A DNA stretch of 64,000 nt from Papilionanthe hookeriana x Papilionanthe teres (GCA_022702705.1 CM040427.1:70716783-70780782); one strand, 5' to 3'; positions 46,378-57,627 are shown, counted from the first letter of the stretch. Made by a program: numbers and translations. Notes: generated from the letters alone by a model not told the origin.

Positions 46378-48003
46378 ATGTCGAACGGGCGGTTGGTCCT
46401 GAACTTTAGAAATGGCGTAAGCCTTGCACTCGATGAAAAGAGGGTGAAAGATGGAGCGATAATAGAGATCGACTCGTACTTCGCACCGGCGGGCTCGCAA
46501 TACGAGGAAAGTGACCGGGTCCCGGTTGATCGAGAGGAACCGCCCAGTCCGAGACAAGTAATGAAAGTGGGTGGCCCAAGCCACCAATCCAAATGAAGAA
46601 GAAAGGAAAAACAAACACCGAAGAGGACAAGAGAATCAAGTCCGTAGTCGCTACAACGGAGGGCGAGCTTGTCGGCGCCGCGCCTACGTAAACTCGGGAA
46701 ATACGAAGAGCTACTCTCACAGAGAACTCAACGAAGAAATAAAAATCGCCGTATCCGCAAGATGTTAACTAAATTAGCAACGGACCAGCGCAACGAGACA
46801 GCTTGCTACTGCCAGGTGCATATACTTCAAGGATACCGGCTCGCCAGAACTCGAAGGAAGGAGGCCGGCTCCGGGATGACGGAAGAAACCAGAGAAATCT
46901 CAAGAAGAACGGAAGAAAGAAAGCTACTACGCCACCGGATGAAGCCACCGTAATGCATGACCTTGTTGCGAAGCAACCCCGGAGGATGTCCCGACGGACA
47001 TCATCCCCGAGGAGCCGAGGTATGCGGGAGAACGTGAAGGGATTGAGCCATATATCCCACGAGACGTTACCGGGCCTCGCCATTTGCAAATTATCCCGTA
47101 ATACGAGCTAGAAAGAATACGTAATGTCCAAAAGAAAACTTTTGAGTACTTCGAGAGAATCGGAGGCAGGAGGATCAATATACTAGAAGGCCTCGAGTTA
47201 CATACGTACGTATTCTCGGAATACGAACAACAAAAATCGTGGATCGCATCCGGGATTTGAAAAAGATGGGCCGAGCAGGCCGCTTAAGAGAAAACACTTA
47301 CTCGAACCCCGGAGATGGATGCCGAGGAAGGGGAGAATTACAATACAATGTGGATGTTGCTACAACTTCGCGGAAGACAGAAGGGAAACCCACCGGGGAT
47401 ACTCCGTCATGGCCGGGTAGATCCAATGCCATTAGTCATTAAAAGGATGGTAAAAAGAATGATAACATGGGGTACTGCGCGCAGATTGCATACCCAACAG
47501 CTTGCATCATTAACATTTACAAGAAGGGTGACTGCATTCCCCGCACATAGATCATCACGACTTTGTTAGACCTTTCCGCACGCTTTCTTTCCGAATGGTG
47601 TAACATCATGTTCGGATCCGACCTCCGGATAGCAGGCCCGAGTGAGTTCCGAGGGCCGATAAAGATACCATTACCGGTAGGTTCCGTCATGATATCGAAG
47701 GGCAACGGAGCGGATGTCGCTAAACATTGCATACCAGGAGTACCAGTGAAGCGGATCTCGCTTACTTTCGAAGGATGGACGACAGGAAAACACCTTACCA
47801 CTTCCAGCTGCACCGGAGCTAGAGAGCCTCCGACCTTACGAGCCGTGAGTTACATGGAAAATATCACACCTCCAACGTACATCCATACGAAATCCTTGCC
47901 AAGGATGGCTTGGAAGGTGATGTTATTGACCTTGTACCTCACTATTCGTACATGGATTTTTGACAGATACCTTTTTGGATGGATCGACAAAGATCATACA
48001 TAG
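46378..48003 (+). CDS. AlkB-like (ALKBH9/10-type) 2OG-Fe(II) dioxygenase ORF of the retrotransposon (frameshifted)
   Basis: Starts at ATG 46378. About 240 residues of charged N-terminal sequence (opening MSNGRLVLNFRNGVSLALDE) precede the AlkB fold, about 47170-47790: ILEGLELHTYVFSEYEQQ, VDRIRDLKKMGRAGRL, KGRITIQCGCCYNFAED, NPPGILRH, GDCIPPHIDHHDFVRPFRTL, FGSDLRIAGPSEF, LPVGSVMISKGNGADVAKHC and VKRISLTF. Iron ligands: His 47544-47546 and Asp 47550-47552 (HID) and His 47725-47727 (KHC); 2OG-binding Arg 47752-47754. These words match plant ALKBH9/ALKBH10 proteins, which remove N6-methyl from adenosine in RNA. A C-terminal tail runs to about 48003. At least five small indels break the frame (near 47243, 47388, 47503, 47540, 47771); residues across the breaks stay conserved. 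It is on the sense strand between integrase and the 3' LTR, inside one target duplication, so it is part of the element. Activity and substrate are inference. Confidence 0.9.
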
Positions 48004-48646
48004 TCCGTTTTGAGTCTATATGGATTGTATGAGATGTATTCCGGATCGAGTTGTATGATGTATCTTCAACATGATTGGAATGAAAGTGACCATGTCACAT
48101 TTTTGGCCTTCACCTCTTTTGTGCAAATTGATCTGGAAACGCCATTAAAGTTAAACGAACTTCGAACAAAGAACAAAAAGAAGAAAATAAAAATATAAAT
48201 AATAAATGAGAATTATTTTTCCATTAAAAATCCAAACATAAAAATAACTTCAAAATCCACGTGAACGCTAAATAAAATTCACATGAACATTAAATACACG
48301 AACTAAAAAAAATTTTTGGAAAGTTAAAGGACAAACAAAATGAAAATGAAACTCAAATCGGATCCCACTCTAAATTCATCTTTTCAAACATTTCAAATCA
48401 ACTCCAAATCGAAATTTATCTCAAGAAGCTTTGAAATTCTCTCGTCGGGACAACTCTTCCTCACAAGAGACCCACACTTCAATTTCGGAACCCTAAACCT
48501 TTCTCGTCACATCGAAATCATTTCGACTTTTGTGGCCTACCTTTCTTCCTGTATGGAGATCGACTAGGTCTATTGACACGGAGCCACGAGCTTTGTTCGA
48601 TTTGGTTCTGATGACATGGGACTGGATCCCTCTTCACACAAATAAA
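48004..48646 (+). other. 3' untranslated region of the Ogre element
   Basis: AT-rich; no frame of interest. It leads into the tandem repeat array. Confidence 0.5.
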
Positions 48647-49484
48647 CCTTTGAGATTGGAACCAGTTTCCATTTCTCTTTAGACCTTTGAGATTGGAACC
48701 AGTTTCCATTTCTCTTTAGACCTTTGAGATTGGAACCAGTTTCCATTTCTCTTTAGACCTTTGAGATTGGAACCGAATTCTAATTCTCTTTAAACCTTCG
48801 AGATTGGAACCAGTTTCCATTTCTCTTTAGACCTTTGAGATTGGAACCAGCTTCCGATTCTCTTTAGACCTTCGAGATTGGAACCGGCTTCAATTCTCAT
48901 TAGACCTTCGAGATTGGAACCGCTTCCATTTCTCATTAAACCTTCGAGATTGGAACCGGTTCCATTTCTCATTAAACCTTCGAGATTGGAACCGGTTTCC
49001 ATTTCTCATTAGACCTTCGAGATTGGAACCGGCTTCCAATTCTCATTAAACCTTCGAGATTGGAACCAGTTTCCATTTCTCATTAAACCTTCGAGATTGG
49101 AACCAGTTTCCAATTCTCATTAAACCTTCGAGATTGGAACCAGTTTCCAATTCTCATTAAACCTTCGAGATTGAGATTGGAACCAGTTTCCAATTCTCAT
49201 TAGACCTTCGAGATTGGAACCGGTTCCATTCTCATTGGACCTTCGAGATTGGAACCGGTTTCCATTTCTCATTAGACCTTCGAGATTGGAACCGCTTCCA
49301 CTTCTCTTTAGACCTTCGAGATTGGAACCGGTTCCACTTCTCTTTAGACCTTCGAGATTGGAACCGGTTTCCATTTCTCTTTAAACCTTCGAGAGCGGAA
49401 CCGGATTCCAGTTCTCTTTAAACTTTCGAGATTAAAACTTCGTTTCAATTCTCATTAAACTTTCGAGATCAGTACCTAAATTCT
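48647..49484 (+). repeat. 37-bp tandem repeat array, about 22 copies
   Basis: Unit like CCTTTGAGATTGGAACCAGT followed by TTCCATTTCTCTTTAGA, about 35-37 bp, more diverged toward the 3' end. Ogre and other Tat elements are known to carry hypervariable tandem repeats at this position, which can seed satellites. The minus-strand frames METGSNLEGL... arise from the repeat and are not genes. Confidence 0.93.
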
Positions 49485-49939
49485 GATTCTCATCCCCTTC
49501 AATCAACACTTAAACTCCGATTCTCATTCTGCGGCTGGTACCCCGATTCCAGTTTTCTTTGCAATCCCGAGGTTGGAACCCAGGTTTCAATTCTCATTTC
49601 AAATCCAAATTTTCTCAAATTGATTTTAAACCAAACTTCAATCTAAATTGAAACTCAAAATCTAAACTTACATATCAAAACTTAAACTAATACAAAACGA
49701 AAATCTAAATCGAAATTCCTCCAGATCATGTGATTTGGGACTCACCTCCTTTTCCCTTCCCCAGCGAGAGTTCAGGAATCTCCAGTCTTAGAGATATACT
49801 TGACACTCCCACGTGAAACTCTTCTACTTCGTCCTAAGTTTGTCACTTGGACATCTGTGTTGGTTTTGTTGATCTCTTCGGTCAACGCCAATACTCTCGG
49901 TGTGCTTGGTTAGCACACCACACCTATTAGGGGTCCATT
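49485..49939 (+). other. Region before the 3' LTR with weak polypurine tract
   Basis: No coding signal. CTATTAGGGGTCCATT (49925-49939) abuts the LTR; AGGGG is the only purine-rich word, so the tract is weak or has been mutated. Confidence 0.45.
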
Positions 49940-52900
49940 TGTTGACCTCATTTTTGACGAGGTCTTCTCTCCTTCTTTTTAGTACTTAGGATCTAGCTTT
50001 AGGCTTTTCCTTTGACTATCCTAGAGGATTAGAATTGGGACCCACCACTTAGAAATTCAAACCACTTCTTAACTCCCTACAAACTCCACAAACTTGATTG
50101 TAGACCCCTAATCACCTAGAGGGTTGAGATCAAATGTGGAACTTTAAAGGATGAGTTCCTATAGGACTCTTTGGCCTTAGAGCGCCTGCCAGGTGGCTCG
50201 GTGCAGTGAAGGGGCTGACTTACACACACATTACACCTATACACTACACTTTCACACACCCCCTAAAACCACACCCATACCCAACTTGACCTCCCGACTC
50301 ATGAAGGTGGTTCACATGGATGGTCCTTAACCCCTAAGCCCTTGGCTAAGAGGGTTAGGAACAACATAGTGGATGCCTCAAATGAGTCCCTTTATGGCTC
50401 ATGTGGGCTTGATATGGCTTCATGGCTCAACAAAAATGATTTCATTCCACTTACATTCACCCAATCTTCAATTTTCCAAATTTTCAATTTTTGACCCCCA
50501 GGACCCTACACCCGCCAAGCCTACCAAATGCCCTTGAAATTGCCCAAAATTTGCAAAATCACCTAAACTACCCAAAATCCCCAAAAACATTCCTAAACAT
50601 TTCCTCACCACTCAAATTGATCATCCATACCCAAAAACACCAAAAATTCCAAAAATACCTCCCAATACCCTCCAAATACCCAAAATACCCCTCTTAGCCA
50701 AAAAATCCAAAAATTCAGAAAATTCCCAGAAAATTCCAAAAAATCCCAAATATTCCCAATTTCATTTTGTTCAACTACACCATGGGCTAATTTCGTCAAT
50801 TTACCCCACTTTTATCAAAACCCCCAATTTGACCCATTTTAACCCAAAGTGAACCCAATGTCAAACCAAACCTACCCAATTGACCCAAATTCTGGTACAA
50901 TTCAATTCTAAACTTCAATTCAACATCCCCAACACCAATCTAGACCAAATACAAGCTCAATTTGATTGACATTTGGATCCAATTTCACTTTTGGCCTTAA
51001 AGCCCAATTTGGACCCATGACCCAAACTTAGCCCAAACTCACCCAATTCAACTCCAATTAACCCCAAATCTTTTCTAAACCTTCCTTAACATCCCCATAA
51101 ACAAAAAACTAACATGATTTGCCCAAGATTTTGACCCAAACCCCACTCAAATTCAACCCAAAATCAAGAGGCCCAATTTGACCTAAACCTAAACCTAGCC
51201 CAAATAGACCCAAACCCCAAAATCAAAACCCAACCAAAGTCAAAATCTCTTTGAAACACTCCCATAAACATTTCACAACATTTATTTTACATCAATTTCA
51301 ACCCTAGCCCAACATTGGCCCAAGTTAGGCCAACTTGACCTACATTGGCCCATTTACCAAATAAACCCAAATTCAACCCAATTCAAACCCAAACCACCTT
51401 AAATCTATTTCAAATTACTCATGAAACATCCCTAAACCAAAACCAACAATTTTTTGGCCCAAACTTTTACAAAGATTCTCATCCATGAACACATTCTTAA
51501 ACTTAAAAGCCCACTTCCCTTAAACCTTCCTAAAAGCCCATTTCCTTCAAAATTTAAAAGCCCAAATCATCCTAAAGCCCACATGACACTTCCCCTCATC
51601 ATCCATTTGATCAAAATCACCCCTAAGTTTCAAAATCATCAATTAAACCATTCCAAATCAAGCCACATGTCAAATTACCCCCTAAATGTCAAATATTTCT
51701 AAAACCCTTTTTCATGAAACAAGTCGACCTTTTTTCGAAGCCAAATGCGAAGCCACATACGAAGCCATAGACAAGCCACATGAAGCCATGGGGGGTTTGA
51801 CTTGTCACCAAGCCATTAATGGCAAGTGGAGGGAGTCCTTTCCTAAGCCTTCCTTAAGCCATTTTAACCTCTTTAATGCAACACTATAACCCAAAATTAA
51901 CTTAAATTATTTGGATAGAGACCACACCATCCTCTCTTGGCTGACCCAACTGATCCTCTCAGCCCAAAATCAGACCATGGGGAGGTGCACCCAACCCAGA
52001 CCAATGGGTTGACCAAATTGAAGCCAAAATGCCCTCTTCCCCATTCCATTCCAAGCCACCCCCTTTACACATGGCAAGGCCCGATTGATCTGCACAAGCC
52101 TCCAGCCACGACCCACCCGAGCTCGAGGGTGACTCGACCACGGCCGGCCGGCCACCACGGCCGCCGGAAACCACCGGGCCGAGAGCTCGCATGTGAGCCC
52201 AAACTTGGAATTCTCACCTGTCGAGTCGCCTCATGCCCGATGGCCACCATGGCCATTCTTCACATGCCAAGAGCGAGCCGATCCGGCCCTCGACTCCCCC
52301 GGGAGAGCCTCCAACCATGCCTATTTAAACCCCTCACCCTCTCGGCCAAAGGAGGTGCTGAACCTAACCTTAAGGAAACTCTGCCAAAATCACTCCAGAT
52401 CACTCTCCACACATAGAGCACTTGATCCCCACTGAATTCCAGCCCGATTCCCTCCAGTGAGCTCGATTTTGAGCTCGAACTTTAGCCCAAAAACCATGAC
52501 ACTTCTTCGCAGTGAGCCAATCCCCAAATTGATTGGTCCTACACCTTCATCTGGACCAAGAGGAGAAGTTTCCCACTGAAAGCCCCATCTCCGAGGCCAC
52601 CCGGTTGCTCGGCCTCCAAGCTTTGTGATCGGGCTGTGGTCACTTTCATAGCTAGACAATTCACGGAGCCGAGGGACTTCATCCGGAGCTTACTTGGACC
52701 CGATCGAAGGTGACACAACTCTCGGATCGAAGCTTCACTTCTGCGAGCAAAGGTATGAACTCATTCCTCTTCCCGAGCTTACGAGAGATTCTCCATTTAA
52801 TTTGAATCGATTTCAATGTATGTTTACCGTATGGATGTGTTCGTCTCTTCGAGACGAATCCATAGAGCATAAGAACACAAAAATCCGTTGAGAATCGAGT

Positions 52901-53771
52901 GAGAAATTAGGGTTAGAAGGTTGACGGTCACGGGTGCACACCGGTCGTAGACGATGACCGAGGAGCCGTTGGATCGCGCGTGTATCGAGCGGACGGTTCG
53001 GATTGCGCGGACCGGAGAATGATACGTGAACCGCGGGTCCCGGGACGGGCGACTCGGATGGCGGCGCCCGATCACGGCGCGACACGTACCCCTTCGGAGT
53101 GCCGAGGTTAACACGGCACCGCGTGGATAAGTAGGAAATTAGGGATTTTTCGATTTATTTAAATACGAGAACTTTAAAAATCCATATCTTTGTGTAGAAA
53201 AATCACAAAAATAAAATAAAAATACCCTCTTGCTCGGTGAACGGAGGAAAATAATGTGGAAAAGAAATTAATTAATTTTGTCCAAGTATTTTATTTTTAA
53301 TTAATTATTTACTCCCTGCATTGTTTTAATTCTCCATGCATTCATACAATTCACCATGGCATGAGACCATAGGGCTTTTGAAGCCTACGAACTTGGGAAC
53401 ATTCCCTGAATTTTCCAAGGTCAGAGGCCACCTCTGTGAAAAGTTATTGATTTTTCCAATGCATGTTGCTGTTTTGAGTATTTTAATTCCAAAAATTAGT
53501 ATGTTGTGAAATAAATTCTAGGAAAATTTGGTGATGTTCCTTATGACCAGAGAACCCTAGGAAAAATAGGACTTGAGTTAATTCACTCGCATTAACCCTA
53601 ATTGTCCTAAATACCCAAAATTGGACTTTAATTAATTAGAGTTAACCATAGATCAAATTGACTTGAAATCAATTCTCCACTGACCTTTAGGATCAGAGGA
53701 ATCCACCATAAAAATTTCAAGTCAATTGGACTTGGTTAGCCCTACTAAATGGGTTGATTAAGCCATTTAGT

Positions 53772-54080
53772 CATTTCAAACTTTAAAAATTCATAACTTT
53801 CAAAATACCTTTCAAAAATTCACCAAATTGGTTTTGGAGCCTCTCTGATATCAGGGGAATTTAAGAAAATTAAAGTTTCAATTTTCTAAAAAAGTTGATT
53901 TTTCATCATTATTTTAATATTTTAATAATTAAAAATAATTAAAAATCACAAAAATAATAAAATTCACCAAAATGTTATATTTTGAAATATAATCACTTAG
54001 GAACAAACCCCATATTTTTCTTAGGTCTATTTAATGAGATATTAAATTTTAAAGCCTTAGGGTAATTTTAAAATTAAAAA
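53772..54080 (+). repeat. Module present only in the 3' LTR
   Basis: About 310 bp between GCCATTTAGT and AATGTATTTTCTAGC, which are adjacent in the 5' LTR (about 33958-33976). It contains a further version of the LTR's recurrent module (AAATTGGTTTTGGAGCC, then CTCTGATATCAGGGG). This suggests loss of one module by recombination between related sequences in the 5' LTR. Confidence 0.75.
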
Positions 54081-54931
54081 AATGTATTTTCTAGCATTTT
54101 CACTAAAATAATTATAATAAATCAAAGAAAAATCAGAAAATTATAAAATTTGGTTCTCTGGAATCCTTGATATCAGAGAGAATTTTAAAAATTATAAAAT
54201 TCATTTTTCAACTTATATTCTATTTTTAAATTTATTAATACCCCAGAGCTTAAAATAATTCTAATAAATAAAATATAATTCAAAAAATCACAAAAATTGG
54301 TCCAAGTGGTCCTCTGGTCATTAGGAATGTCCCATAATTTTCTTAAGGACAGAAACTTTCCCTTGGTCATATTATTAAATTTTCCTTGGAAATCCTTATT
54401 TTCCACCAAAAATAATTATATAAATAAATTAAATACAGAAAAATCATATTTTCTCCTCTAATGTCTTTATTGACATATGAGTGAAGTCACATAAAAATTT
54501 CAAATTCATGTGAGCTCAATTTAGTGAGTTATGAAATTATTAGGCTTGAAGGGCAAAATGGTAATTAAAATTTTAACCCTTAATTAAAACTTTAGGCTTA
54601 ATAAAATTAATAGGTAAAATATTTGATTCTGATCTGATTTGGATGATTGAAATTTAAATAATTAAAGGGTAGAAACCTACTAAACAATTTAAAATAATTG
54701 AAATAAACCTTAATTAAATAATTAATTAAAATTTGGAAGAATAATAAAATTGGAATTATTAAAATAGGGATATCATTAGGAAGAGATTTGTTCTTTAATT
54801 TAAGATCCCTAAATTAATCATCTCAATAATATTTAATTCCTAATTAAAATGGTAATTCAAGTTTAAGATTTAAAATGCTAAAAGATTTAATCATTAAATT
54901 AAGTTAAAGTTAAATTATTTAAAACAAATCC

Positions 54932-55509
54932 CTTTAAAATTAAAAATTAAATTAAAAATTAAATTAAATTAAATTAAATTAAATTAAATTAAAAATTAAA
55001 TTAAATTAAATTAAATTAAATTAAATTAAATTAAATTAAATTATATTAAATTAAATTATATTAAATTAAATTATATTAAATTAAATTAAATTAAATTAAA
55101 TTAAATAAAATAAAATTAAATTAAATTAAATTAAATTAAATTAAATTAAATTAAATTAAATTAAATTAAATTATATTATATTAAATTAAATTAAATTAAA
55201 TTAAATTAAAATTAAATTAAATTAAATTAAATTAAATTAAATTAAATTAAATTAAATTAAATTAAATTAAATTAAATTAAATTATATTAAATTAAATTAA
55301 ATTAAATTAAATTATATTATATTAAATTAAATTAAATTAAATTAAATTAAAATTAAATTAAATTAAAACTAAATTAAATCAAATTAAATCAAATTAAATT
55401 AAATTAAGCTAAATCATATTACATTAAATTAACTTAAGTTAAATTAAATTAAATTAAACCACATTAAATTAAATTAAATTAAATTAAATTAAATTAAATT
55501 AAATTAAAT
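54932..55509. repeat. (AAATT)n array, 3' LTR
   Basis: About 578 bp of AAATT pentamers with scattered ATATT variants, some in higher-order blocks (AAATTATATT recurs). Confidence 0.9.
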
Positions 55510-57622
55510 ATAAAGACATAAAGAATTCAAAATAAATCTAAAACAATTTGAACACTATTCCGAACTTAAATCCATTAACTAAAATTAAATCACGACCCAC
55601 TTGAACATCCATTTGCCCTCGAAAGCTCATGATGTCATAACTCTTAAAAGGAGTGTTAAAAGAAGTGTTACTTCGCTCATAGGATATTCAAATGTCCTAG
55701 ATTCACTCAATGAGACAACAAAACTTAAACTCTCGGACGATTAATTCATTTGTGTAATTAAATTCATTTGGACTTAAAACAATCACAGAAATATTGAAAA
55801 GATGTTTAAGATTCGTCTTAAGCACTTCCTCAATATGATAGGATATTTATAAGAACAATTGAACTTAGTTGTTCTTTGATGAAGAAAATCGTCCTCAAAC
55901 TAAAATACGAAGAACCTAGACGTCATAGGAAATGACTAAGCTATAGGATTAGGAACTTGGTAGAAAACCATAACCTTTCTCTTAGCTTTACCTAGGAACT
56001 TACTTTAAATGCTTAAATATTCTAAGCGTGTTTTAAGTGCGGCTTGGGATGACGGGAAGACCCTCAGGGTACGCTTTTATTTTATTGCGATTTACTCTTT
56101 TGCAATTTATTTAATCGCATCGCACTTACTTTTCTTGCATGATAAACAACGAGTTGCATGAAAACCTACACCTTTAGGACGAAACCAAAGCCGAAACCCA
56201 TAACTAAATTAAAAGACACTACAAGATAAAATTCACCGCCACAACATTCAAAATATAAAACAACTCAAAATTTAATCACGAAACGAACAACAAAACTACA
56301 ACTACAACTAAATTAAAACGTCTCATTGAATGATCGGGAATACCTCGGATGATGTAACCCACGTGTTGCTAACGGGATTTCCACGGTGCTAAATGAAAGT
56401 GCGGAACTCATTTAATTGAGTTTAGCAAATTCATCCGTACTTAAGTGAATTCGATGAAAATAACGGTGCTTGGGATGACGGAACCGTGGGATCTTAATCG
56501 GTTCCGTTTAATCAACTTTAAGACCTGTTTTAATTAAAATATTAAAGACACATGGAAATGAAGACTTTCTCTAAAACGAAACACTTCTCTCATCTCACGA
56601 TTTATGACTTCTAAAACTAAACCTCTGCAACAACAAGGAGCTCGGAGCATGGTGGGCGGCACGGCCATCGTCGTCGGCAAAGCCGAAATCTACATCGATG
56701 AAAACTTTCCTTAGGACTAAACAACCAAGCCGTAGGACTTCGAGGTAGTTTGCTCAGTGCGACATAAATCCTCGACTCTTCGTTAGGCATTTGCATGATC
56801 ATATCATATAAATTAAGCCCTAACTAGGTCTTAGGATTTCCGAGGTAGTCGTCCGATACGATATAAACCCTCACATCTTCGAGGCTATTTGTATGATTTT
56901 ATCATACGAATATAAGTCTAACTAATTAAAATTGGCGGGATCAAAATACTAAATAAACATTAGGACTTTCCTAAATTCGAAGCGAAACAATAGGATAGTC
57001 GGGAAATTACCAAAGTTCGCTTTGGATACGTGATTTCTCCTACCCTTCTTCCTTTGGACTCTAAAATAAAATGTTCCAAATTTAATCCATTCCCTATTGA
57101 AATTCCAAAATTCAATCCCTTGAAAACTTAAACTTTGAAATTCTTGAGAGCGGAACTACTGATTATTATCGAGAGTTTTCTTAGGTGATTTCCGTCACTT
57201 AAGATGTAATTAACTATAGGGGCTTGCCCTTATAGGGAACTTTAAGAACCTGGGTAATATAAACCACTGTTTAATGTTTTCATATTAAATAGGGAATTTG
57301 TCGACTTATAAAATTGGTTCGCGGACCAGAACGGATGTCACAAATCTTCTAGTTTATTTAATCGAGCCCCATCATCGAAACAATGTGTCTATTCTTCGGG
57401 ATAGGTACATAGTTTGTGATGTGGTGCTCGTTTATATAAACTATTCGGGATGTGAGATCAGTTTGATTTCATATCTTAAAATTTTCAAATTTAAAATTAT
57501 TTTCAAAATCAAATTTTACTTTTTTAAATTATTTATTTAAATTAAACCTAAAGTAAGCCGCACAATTTCTGTAGGCGACCTCTTTTCAAAACAAAGCACA
57601 TAAATTAAAAAATATGCCGACA

Positions 57623-57627
57623 ATGCT
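57623..57627. repeat. Ogre target site duplication, right (ATGCT)
   Basis: Matches 30133-30137. Confidence 0.95.

Larger units (their letters stand above)
30138..57622 (+). mobile_element. Tat/Ogre-type giant LTR retrotransposon (27.5 kb) carrying an AlkB-like frame
   Basis: LTRs 30138-37258 and 49940-57622 (TG...CA), perfect ATGCT target duplication, primer site of tRNA-Arg type five bases after the 5' LTR. Order on the plus strand: ORF1, gag, protease, RT, RNase H, second RNase H, integrase, AlkB-like ORF, 37-bp tandem repeats, 3' LTR. Very long LTRs, an extra ORF before gag, a tRNA-Arg primer site, a second RNase H and tandem repeats before the 3' LTR are the recognised marks of the Ogre group of the Tat lineage. 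Frames are interrupted by numerous one-base indels. It inserted between the RNase H and integrase parts of an older Athila-like element. Confidence 0.95.
49940..57622 (+). repeat. 3' LTR of the Ogre element (7683 bp)
   Basis: Begins TGTTGACCTC, ends ATGCCGACA. Collinear with the 5' LTR but 562 bp longer, owing to about 310 bp at 53772-54080 absent from the 5' LTR and about 250 bp more (AAATT)n. TATA-like box at 52320-52329. Confidence 0.95.

Noticed and set aside
46378..48003. AlkB-like region as a host ALKBH gene that merely lies near the element
   Set aside because: It is between integrase and the 3' LTR, in sense, within a single target duplication, without introns inside the conserved domain, and preceded by an element splice acceptor.
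48790..49374. Minus-strand frames reading METGSNLEGL in tandem, like a repeat protein
   Set aside because: They are created by the 37-bp tandem repeat of the Ogre 3' region, shift frame between units and lie antisense to the element.
48647..49484. Regular short repeats suggestive of a CRISPR array
   Set aside because: Units are contiguous with no spacers, diverge gradually, and the setting is a plant retrotransposon.
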